From Bryobacterales bacterium (GTDB lineage Bacteria > Acidobacteriota > Terriglobia > Bryobacterales > UBA6623), in NCBI GenBank assembly GCA_028819215.1, contig JAPPMG010000102.1, positions 153,645 through 188,645 on the forward strand: DNA of 35,001 bases, in the 5' to 3' direction. Position 1 is the first letter of the stretch. The number at the start of each line of letters is the position of its first letter. The translations under genes were made by a program, and so were the position numbers. Positions 1 to 5,283 of this stretch are shown one piece after another. Under the pieces are notes generated by a model. The model had not been told where the DNA came from and did not search any database. It worked only from the letters and a program-made list of their open reading frames with translations.

Positions 1-434
1 GGCGCCGCGCGGGCCCCGGGCGCCGGCCACGGGCTGTACGCCCCGCCGGCCCCTAAGCTCCCAGGCCCAATGGTTTTGGGGGGGCCCCAATCCCCGCTTT
101 GGTGGCCGCCAATTCTCCATCCCTACATGGGGGCGTCCCCCGGGCTCCATCGACGATCACGGCGACCGCGGCTCAGCAACCGGAGCAGTGCCGCCGCACT
201 GCGGGGTAGGGTCGAGGGGGCGAAGCCCCTCGACAGCCCGATGCGGAACGTCGGGTAAGTTGGCTCCGGACCCTTAGCGGTATCAGGGGCCAGCATACAA
301 CGTGCACCGCAATCGAGGTATCGTGCACAGTACCTAGCCAGCCCTGTACGCTCCACTCTTGGGGAGGACTGGTCCATGCGAACCACGTCCAAGACGAACG
401 CATCTTAACGCTCGACCGGCGGAGAACATCTCAG
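1..434. other. non-coding edge region, GC-extreme at the left end
   Basis: No reading frame here looks like a protein. The first ~130 bases are almost pure G/C runs (for example a G7C4 run near 77-87), which suggests a difficult sequence or contig edge. The rest holds a strong hairpin at 211-234 and two copies of CGTGCAC at 301-307 and 322-328, exactly 21 bp apart. A clear ribosome-binding site for the next gene (GGAGA, 421-425) lies at the right end. Confidence 0.55.
211..234. repeat. perfect 9-bp inverted repeat (hairpin)
   Basis: GTCGAGGGG (211-219) and CCCCTCGAC (226-234) are perfectly complementary around a 6-base loop. Neither strand has a T-run after the stem, so it is not a standard intrinsic terminator. 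It could be the 3' end signal of a gene lying left of the window, or a structural element. Function unknown. Confidence 0.55.
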
Positions 435-1277
435 ATGCGACGCTATCAACCCACGACTACTGGATTGTTCTACACGGACACCGGCGGCGATGGACCCGTC
501 GTGGTGCTGCTGCACGGAGTGTTGATGAGCGGGAGTCTGTGGGACGGGGTCGTCGATGGCTTGCGAGATCGCTACCGCTGCATTGTCCCGGAGCTACCGT
601 TCGGCGGACACCACAAGCCGATGCCCGATGATGCTGATCTCTCCCTCGAATCGATAGCGACCATGATCGCCAAGTTCCTCGTGGAACTCGACTTGCACAA
701 CGTCACACTCGTCTGCAACGACTGGGGTGGCGCGCAGCTAGTCATCAGCCCTGGAGGCTCCGATCGTGTCGCGAGCCTCGTGCTCATCTCCTGCGAAGCC
801 TTCGACAACTACCCACCCGGCCTGCCGGGCCGCCTGCTGTGCGCCAATGCTGCCCTGCCGGGCGGCACCTTCATGTCGGTCCAATTGTTGCGGCCCTCTT
901 GGATCCGACATCTTCCCTTAACCTTTGGCAGCATGTCGAAGAAGCGGGTTCCTAACGAGCTCTTCATGACCTGGATCCAGCCCGCGCTCGACAATCCCAA
1001 GGTTCGTCGTGACTTGAACAAGTACCTTCGGAACGTGCCGAAGAAGAAGCTGTTGATCCAGTGGGCCGAGCAACAGCGCTCGTTCCTCGGACCGGTCCTC
1101 ATAATCTGGGCACGGGAGGACAAGCTGATGCCGCTCGCCCACGCAAAACGACTGGCCGAGCACTTCGAGAACTCGCAGCTGGTGTGGGTCGACGAGAGCC
1201 GGACACTGATCCCGATCGATCAACCGGCGATTTTGACGGACCATCTCCGCAGGTTCTTGGCTACTCAGATATCCTGA
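435..1277 (+). CDS. alpha/beta-fold hydrolase, haloalkane-dehalogenase-like, catalytic His not evident
   Basis: A 280-residue alpha/beta-hydrolase-fold protein without signal peptide, so probably cytosolic. Seen: the strand-3 turn LLHG (residues 25-28, oxyanion region), the nucleophile elbow CNDWGG with Asp96 in place of Ser (94-99), and WAREDKLMP (225-233) with Asp229 in the usual acid position. An Asp nucleophile is known from haloalkane dehalogenases and epoxide hydrolases. The segment that normally carries the catalytic His (GHFPHxExP-like) reads SRTLIPIDQP (255-264) with no His. The exact reaction cannot be named, and esterase-like or non-hydrolytic roles remain open. The start is supported by GGAGA at 421-425, 9 nt before ATG. 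It is a single gene; the next promoter starts afresh at 1563. Confidence 0.88.
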   Translation: MRRYQPTTTGLFYTDTGGDGPVVVLLHGVLMSGSLWDGVVDGLRDRYRCIVPELPFGGHHKPMPDDADLSLESIATMIAKFLVELDLHNVTLVCNDWGGAQLVISPGGSDRVASLVLISCEAFDNYPPGLPGRLLCANAALPGGTFMSVQLLRPSWIRHLPLTFGSMSKKRVPNELFMTWIQPALDNPKVRRDLNKYLRNVPKKKLLIQWAEQQRSFLGPVLIIWAREDKLMPLAHAKRLAEHFENSQLVWVDESRTLIPIDQPAILTDHLRRFLATQIS

Positions 1278-1550
1278 CCCCGCGGGCGGCGACTGCCACG
1301 AGCGGAGAGAGGGCTGGAGGTACAACCAGAACACAGGAATCACCAAGGCTCCGGAATCGACGCCTCGATACTCTAGTGTGCGTTGGGGGCCAAGAGCATG
1401 ATCGTGGTAGAGCGCGTCCCGCGACACAAGGCGATGATTTTGATGGCCGGACGGTCGTCGAGTGAGGTTTCCGGCTCCTAGACGCTGTCAAATAGCAATC
1501 AGGACCGCGACGGCAGGAAAAACAGGTAGCTGCATCGGGCAGACCGCCCG
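1278..1550. other. intergenic region before the nuclease/PIN module
   Basis: The gap between the hydrolase stop and the first operator-like repeat has no convincing reading frame and no RNA gene that I recognise. Together with the promoter block 1551-1607 it makes a 330-base gene-free stretch, and all recognisable signals sit in its last 60 bases. Confidence 0.5.
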
Positions 1551-1599
1551 TTGGGTCTAATATTGACATTTGGGCCTAAAGTGCTATATTTGGATCTAG
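1551..1599 (+). repeat. three direct repeats spanning a promoter (operator-like iterons)
   Basis: TTGGGTCTAA (1551-1560), TTGGGCCTAA (1570-1579) and TTGGATCTAG (1590-1599) start 19 and 20 bp apart, so all three face nearly the same side of the helix. The middle copy is close to palindromic (TTRGGCCYAA). The -35 box lies between copies 1 and 2, and the -10 box lies between copies 2 and 3, touching the first base of copy 3. This is what an autoregulated toxin-antitoxin operator would look like. That role is inferred. Confidence 0.65.
1563..1590 (+). promoter_or_regulatory. near-consensus sigma70 promoter of the nuclease/PIN operon
   Basis: TTGACA (1563-1568, perfect consensus), a 16-base spacer, then TATATT (1585-1590, five of six). 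Transcription would start near 1597, leaving a leader of about 11 nt that holds AGAGG (1598-1602), 5 nt before the ATG at 1608. This is the strongest promoter match I see in the window, and it rules out the upstream in-frame TTG at 1551 as the real start. Confidence 0.72.
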
Positions 1600-1607
1600 A
1601 GGCTCGA

Positions 1608-2441
1608 ATGGACCTGATTGAAGATCTAGTCAAGGAACGGTTCGGAACGGCCGTTGCCCGTGAGCTATCCCGGAAGCCTGGTCTGTTCGAGCATGGCAAG
1701 CTCTATCCACGCAGTCACATCACTGAGACACTGCGTGACGAGTTTGTTAGGCGCGGCGGTGACGACGACACGCGGAAGGATGCCGTAGCCCGTGTGCTGA
1801 AGAAGTGGTTGTCTGGTCCGAGCTGCCCTTTTCGGAAGGAAATGCGTGGGCGGTATCGATTCCTGGGCTTCGACGCAACGATCGGGCAAGCCCTTGGCAT
1901 TGCACGCCCAGATAGTGCTAAGGGAGAGGCTCCCAGAACTGGCGCGCCTAGTCCTGTGCAAGAGATCGGCGCAGGCTCGTATGAGGTATACGCGTGGTAT
2001 CTGCCGAGGTATCAGGCGACTTCCGAAAATCGCTGGCCGATCAAGATCGGCAAGGCAGGACCTGACGGATTGAGTAGAAGGCTAAGTGACTTTCATGAAA
2101 ACCTTCCCGAAGAGCCGTGCTACCTGCTACGGATTCGATGTGCCAATGATCGCGAGGCGCGGGATCGAGAGGCTCTCCTGCATGCCTGGTTTAGGAGCCG
2201 GGGACAGGAGTTGAACGACCTGCCGGGCAAAGAGTGGTTCCTGACCAATCCGAGGGAGATTGCCGACGCAGTCGGAAATATCATCGGCGCAAATGCTCTG
2301 CCAGGTAGTGCCCGCGATCTCGAGATAGAGGACGTGATCAACGACGCATTCAAGGATGTCACAGCTGACGATTGGGCCCGACTTCCCGCGGACCTGACCG
2401 ATCGCCTCGACGACTACCTCTACGGGAGAGATCGCACGTGA
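1608..2441 (+). CDS. T5orf172/MUG113-like GIY-YIG-type nuclease protein with antitoxin-like tail
   Basis: 277 residues in three parts. Residues 1-90 are helical and basic (DTRKDAVARVLKKWL at 54-68) and could bind DNA, but I do not recognise the fold. Residues 124-222 have the layout of the T5orf172/MUG113 branch of GIY-YIG nucleases: YEVYAWY (125-131), KIGKA (146-150), paired Arg157/158, REALLHAWF with Glu188 (187-195), and KEWF (208-211). Residues 240-277 (AFKD..DDWARLPADL..LDDYLYG) resemble, from memory, the short antitoxins that precede PIN toxins. Start chosen at ATG 1608 because the promoter and AGAGG fit it; a 57-base longer frame from TTG 1551 would run through the repeats. The stop overlaps the PIN start by 4 bp, so the two are translationally coupled. 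GC is visibly lower than in neighbouring genes, which hints at acquisition. Family call fairly sure; antitoxin role inferred. Confidence 0.75.
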   Translation: MDLIEDLVKERFGTAVARELSRKPGLFEHGKLYPRSHITETLRDEFVRRGGDDDTRKDAVARVLKKWLSGPSCPFRKEMRGRYRFLGFDATIGQALGIARPDSAKGEAPRTGAPSPVQEIGAGSYEVYAWYLPRYQATSENRWPIKIGKAGPDGLSRRLSDFHENLPEEPCYLLRIRCANDREARDREALLHAWFRSRGQELNDLPGKEWFLTNPREIADAVGNIIGANALPGSARDLEIEDVINDAFKDVTADDWARLPADLTDRLDDYLYGRDRT

Positions 2442-2851
2442 TCAGCGTATTCGCAGACACCGTCTACTGGATCGCTACGGCTCGTCAGGATGATCAGTGG
2501 CGGACAGCAGCCATCGAAGCGCGGCGACGACTCGGACGCGTCGAGCTTGTGACTACTGACGAAGTGCTCACCGAATTTCTCGCGGCTCTCTCCAAGGGTG
2601 GACCGCAGGTCCGCTCGGCTGCAACACGGACGGTACGCGCGATCTTGTCGGGTTCGAATGTGCGCGTGATACCCCAGTCGAGGTCGTCTTTTGCGAAGGC
2701 ACTGGATCGTTACGAGGCCCGTAACGACAAGGGATACAGCCTCCAAGACTGCGCATCCATGAACGTAATGGATGCTGAATCTATCAAGCAGGTCCTGACT
2801 AACGACCACCATTTCGAGCAAGAAGGATTCACGGTGCTCATGAAACGGTAG
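2438..2851 (+). CDS. PIN-domain ribonuclease, VapC-like toxin candidate
   Basis: 137 residues starting at GTG 2438, inside the GTGA overlap with the preceding stop and preceded by GGGAGAG at 2424-2430 (7-nt spacing). PIN domains are Mg-dependent RNases; the acidic residues in the right order are Asp7 (FADT), Glu46 (VLTEF), Asp104 (SLQDC) and Asp123 (TNDHHF). The ending NDHHFEQEGFTVLM is the usual closing strand and helix of VapC-type proteins, and the length is typical. A longer frame open from ATG 2372 is rejected because it would overlap the upstream gene by 70 bp and lacks a ribosome-binding site. Its partner would be the upstream protein, whose tail could neutralise it. Toxicity and target RNA are unknown. 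Confidence 0.85.
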   Translation: MISVFADTVYWIATARQDDQWRTAAIEARRRLGRVELVTTDEVLTEFLAALSKGGPQVRSAATRTVRAILSGSNVRVIPQSRSSFAKALDRYEARNDKGYSLQDCASMNVMDAESIKQVLTNDHHFEQEGFTVLMKR

Positions 2852-2865
2852 GGCGCGTAGCTTCG

Positions 2866-2924
2866 CCCCGATGAGGTGCGATCGATACAGAGGCCATACC
2901 GAGAGCCTCGGCACACGTAGCGGC
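2866..2924 (+). repeat. dispersed intergenic repeat, copy 1
   Basis: CCCCGATGAGGTGC (2866-2879) and, 32 bases later, CACACGTAGCGGC (2912-2924). The same two words recur in the same order and orientation at 4977-4990 and 5076-5088, again outside genes. Copy 1 lies just after the PIN gene, between it and the 3' end of ftcD. Confidence 0.4.
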
Positions 2925-2927
2925 TTC

Positions 2928-3821
2928 TCAAGCGCCGCCTACGCATTCCTCCAAGATCATCCCGTCATGAAACCCGACGATCCGCAATCGGCTCGGATCC
3001 GCGCCTAGAGCCGCACGGGGCGCCAGGCCGACCAATTCGGAGGCCACCACTTCCACGCCAAGGCCTGTTGCGAGGCGCGACACTTCATCGAAGACCAGCG
3101 GCAGCGGCGTCAGGTCCGGCTGCGTGATATTCATCGAAACTTGGGCGACCTGGGCCGATTCCAAGTACATGCCCAGCGCTTTCACCCCCGGAAAGCCACC
3201 CGATGCTGCACGGATCCGGCTGGCGATCACCTTCGCCGGCCGGGCGTCGCAGCAGCCTAGCAACACGTTGTAGGCTACCAGCGGACCCCGGACTCCTACG
3301 CAGCATGCCCCGGCCGAAGGGTGCAGGCGGGGGCCTCCAATGTCTGGAAGGTATTGCCCGCTTTCGACGAGTTCAGCAAGCCTCTCGAACCCCAGCTTAC
3401 GTACAGTCTCCAAGGGTCTTCGCTCCTCGCGGACGGCGGCGCGGCCGTAAAAATACACCGGCAGACCCAATTCGCTCCAAAAACGCTCGCCAATCGACCG
3501 GGCGACGTCCACGCATGCAGCCCAAGGCGTATCGTGCAAAGGCACGATCGGAACGACATCAATGGCGCCGACCCTCGGGTGAGTGCCGTCGTGGCCGTTC
3601 AGGTCTATGCTCTTCACCGCCTCGCCAGCCGCCGCCATGACGGCCGTGTAGATCACTCCGAGATCTGCTGCGAAAGTCAACACAGAGCGATGGTGATCGT
3701 GATCGCTGTGCCGGTCCAGCAACCTCGCCCCAGACACCCGAATTACGTGCTCGAGTCGATCCAGTGTCGTCGGGTCTCGGCCCTCTGAGAAATTCGGAAC
3801 ACATTCGGCGAGTTGCGTCAT
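2928..3821 (-). CDS. ftcD: glutamate formimidoyltransferase
   Basis: 297 residues, the length of the stand-alone formiminotransferase. It transfers the formimino group from N-formimino-L-glutamate to tetrahydrofolate, the last step of one histidine-degradation route (EC 2.1.2.5), in the cytosol. Recognised from the N-terminal VPNFSEGRD (8-16) and the conserved DLNGHDGTHPRVGAIDVVPIVP block (73-94), which holds the active-site His region. The C-terminal cyclodeaminase domain found in the animal enzyme is absent, as usual in bacteria. It starts at ATG 3821 with a weak AGGG upstream and is divergent from ccmC, with 78 bp between the two starts. No other hut genes are in the window, so it is isolated from its pathway here. 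Confidence 0.93.
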   Translation of the reverse strand: MTQLAECVPNFSEGRDPTTLDRLEHVIRVSGARLLDRHSDHDHHRSVLTFAADLGVIYTAVMAAAGEAVKSIDLNGHDGTHPRVGAIDVVPIVPLHDTPWAACVDVARSIGERFWSELGLPVYFYGRAAVREERRPLETVRKLGFERLAELVESGQYLPDIGGPRLHPSAGACCVGVRGPLVAYNVLLGCCDARPAKVIASRIRAASGGFPGVKALGMYLESAQVAQVSMNITQPDLTPLPLVFDEVSRLATGLGVEVVASELVGLAPRAALGADPSRLRIVGFHDGMILEECVGGA

Positions 3822-3888
3822 AGTGCCCTACTGCAATTGTCGCCCGACGGCTCTTGCGGCCGCCTCGTCCCTCTGCTTGCTGCTCGGG

Positions 3889-3894
3889 TACACT
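3889..3894 (+). promoter_or_regulatory. -10-like hexamer 5 nt before ccmC start (leaderless candidate)
   Basis: TACACT ends 5 nt before ATG 3900, so a transcript starting at the usual distance would begin at or next to the start codon. There is no Shine-Dalgarno upstream of ccmC and no good -35 at 17 bp. Confidence 0.4.
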
Positions 3895-3899
3895 CAAGC

Positions 3900-4595
3900 A
3901 TGGTGGCTGCTAGCTTGCGACCGGCTGTCCCCACAGCGCTGGCCTCGACCACGGCGGCGGCACTGCTCGCATCCATCTACCTGATTTTCATCTGGGTGCC
4001 GATGGAGGCCAGCATGGGGCCGGTCCAGCGCATCTTTTATTTCCACGTCTCCTCCGCCGCCATTGCTTTTGTCGGCTTTTTCATCGGCGGCGGGGCAGCG
4101 ATCGCGTACTTGAGCAATCGTGCCAGCCGACTAGACGATCTTTCGGTGGCTTGCAACGAAGTCGGATTGCTGTTCGCGATCGTCAATTTGATCACCGGCT
4201 CCTTGTGGGCGAAGCCAATTTGGGGTGTGTACTGGGCTTGGGACGCACGCTTGACAGCGATGCTCCTGCTCGCCCTAATCTATGCCGCGTACCTGATCCT
4301 GCGCCAATCCATCGCCGAGCCCAGCCAGCGCGCGACCGTTTGTGCGGTTGTATCCATCTTCGGCATGGTCGACGTACCCATCGTGTACATGGCGAATCGC
4401 TGGTGGCGCACGCAGCACCCGGCTCCCGTGCTCGGTGGTGACGGGTCGCTAGACCCTCGGATGACCTTCGTGCTGTTCGCAACGATGGCTTCGCTGGGCC
4501 TACTATTCTGGTGCTTGGTTCGTCAAAGGCGCAGGCTCGAGGCTCTGGGGCGCAAGACCGACGCACTCAGGCGTGAGGTACAGTCGCTGGCCTGA
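3900..4595 (+). CDS. ccmC: heme exporter/handling protein CcmC
   Basis: 231 residues with about six membrane segments. CcmC holds heme at the outer face of the inner membrane and passes it to CcmE for cytochrome c maturation (System I). Seen: the Trp-rich heme-handling loop WGVYWAWD (108-115), flanking His49 (YFHVSS) and His173 (WRTQHP), and the FGMVDVPIVYMANRWWRTQHP segment (154-174) typical of the family. Start taken at ATG 3900, which gives the normal N-terminus; an in-frame start at 3813 would overlap the divergent ftcD start. A charged C-terminal tail follows the last membrane segment. ccmD follows after 20 bp. No ccmA, ccmB, ccmE or ccmF is in the window. CcsA is the main alternative name but is less fitting by size. 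Confidence 0.92.
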   Translation: MVAASLRPAVPTALASTTAAALLASIYLIFIWVPMEASMGPVQRIFYFHVSSAAIAFVGFFIGGGAAIAYLSNRASRLDDLSVACNEVGLLFAIVNLITGSLWAKPIWGVYWAWDARLTAMLLLALIYAAYLILRQSIAEPSQRATVCAVVSIFGMVDVPIVYMANRWWRTQHPAPVLGGDGSLDPRMTFVLFATMASLGLLFWCLVRQRRRLEALGRKTDALRREVQSLA

Positions 4596-4615
4596 CAGAC
4601 AAAGGAGTCAACGGT

Positions 4616-4771
4616 TTGGAACCCAATTTCAAATGGCTTTGGGCCGCTTTCAGCATCGCTTGGGCGCTCCACGTCGGATACGTGCTGCTGCTGTCCGGCC
4701 GAACGCGCAAACTCGAGCGCCAAATCAGCGACCTACAAGAACAACTCAGGCAGGGCAGCAGACAGGACTAG
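4616..4771 (+). CDS. ccmD: CcmD-like small membrane protein
   Basis: A 51-codon gene starting at TTG 4616, with AAAGGAG at 4601-4607 (8-nt spacing). The protein has one membrane segment (about residues 7-27, including the family-typical KWLWAAFSIAWALHVGYVLLL), then a basic turn (SGRTRKLERQ) and a coiled amphipathic tail (LERQISDLQEQLRQ). CcmD is a small partner that helps release holo-CcmE from the CcmABC complex. Position 20 bp behind ccmC, the clear ribosome-binding site and the one-helix-plus-coil architecture all agree. It is easily missed because of its length and TTG start. Confidence 0.85.
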   Translation: MEPNFKWLWAAFSIAWALHVGYVLLLSGRTRKLERQISDLQEQLRQGSRQD

Positions 4772-4976
4772 TAGATCCGCTCCCAAGTGACATAACAACG
4801 GCCAGGCCCAAGTCAGCAATATCGGCGTCCCGGTCGTGACGATGATGCTGACCTCGGGCAAGGCGCTGAACGGGATTGCGAACGGCGCCTGAACGGCCCC
4901 CCGTGAGAATGAGCGGAGCGAAGCTGCAATGGTGGCCGGCGATGTCAGCACGGCCGGCGAGAAACGCCGCTTGGCC

Positions 4977-5088
4977 CCCCGATGAGGTGCTATTCGACGA
5001 CCAGAATATCGTCGCCAGCCACCCCGCTTAGCCTGCAGAAGCCTAAGAACCACGCGGCACTGGCCGCGTCGTTCTCACACGTAGCGGC
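4977..5088 (+). repeat. dispersed intergenic repeat, copy 2
   Basis: CCCCGATGAGGTGC (4977-4990) and CACACGTAGCGGC (5076-5088), in the same order and orientation as at 2866-2924 but with 85 rather than 32 bases between them. The two copies bracket the ftcD-ccmC-ccmD block. Confidence 0.4.
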
Positions 5089-5216
5089 CAACGACGACAC
5101 TGCTCAGGCCGAACGGAATCGTAGCAGTCACTCTAAACGGCTTGACGATTCCAACCCAAAAGGCCTCAGTTGCTGCGATTTTGTTACGAAATACCGTCGA
5201 AACGTGTGTTTTTCGT

Positions 5217-5267
5217 TTGACTACGGGCAGTTCTAGGCGTAAGACAAAGCCGGGTCAAGTTTACCCG
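5217..5267 (+). promoter_or_regulatory. candidate promoter with 17-bp dyad at the expected start site (receptor gene)
   Basis: TTGACT (5217-5222), 17-base spacer, then a weak TAAGAC (5240-5245). The expected start, near 5252, falls inside CGGGTCAAGTTTACCCG (5251-5267), a palindrome around G5259 with one mismatched pair. Such a position suits a repressor site, or the stem could act as a leader hairpin just before the ribosome-binding site (AGGAGGT, 5272-5278). Regulator unknown. Confidence 0.45.
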
Positions 5268-5283
5268 CGAGAGGAGGTCGAAA

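Larger units (their letters stand above)
4772..5283. other. 512-bp intergenic region between ccmD and the Oar-like receptor
   Basis: No gene is supported. One plus-strand frame (about 4800-4885, ending at a TGA) reads like a short hydrophobic tail (IGVPVVTMMLTSGKAL), but it has no start or continuation, so a gene remnant is only a possibility. The region holds copy 2 of the dispersed repeat (4977-5088), then an AT-richer promoter zone (5150-5250), a 17-bp dyad (5251-5267) and a strong ribosome-binding site (5272-5278). Confidence 0.5.

Noticed and set aside
1..130. G/C runs as a biologically meaningful repeat
   Set aside because: More likely a contig-edge or low-complexity artefact; no consistent repeat unit.
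1551..1607. Upstream TTG start for the GIY-YIG gene
   Set aside because: It would translate the promoter and the operator-like repeats and has no ribosome-binding site; ATG 1608 fits both.
2867..2880. Hammerhead-ribozyme-like GATGAG core in the intergenic repeat
   Set aside because: The CUGAUGA core is not complete, and no GAAA segment or three-stem arrangement can be built around it.
4733..5053. Minus-strand 106-codon hydrophobic frame
   Set aside because: It overlaps ccmD on the other strand, has no ribosome-binding site and no family motif; its hydrophobic look comes from the complement of other sequence.
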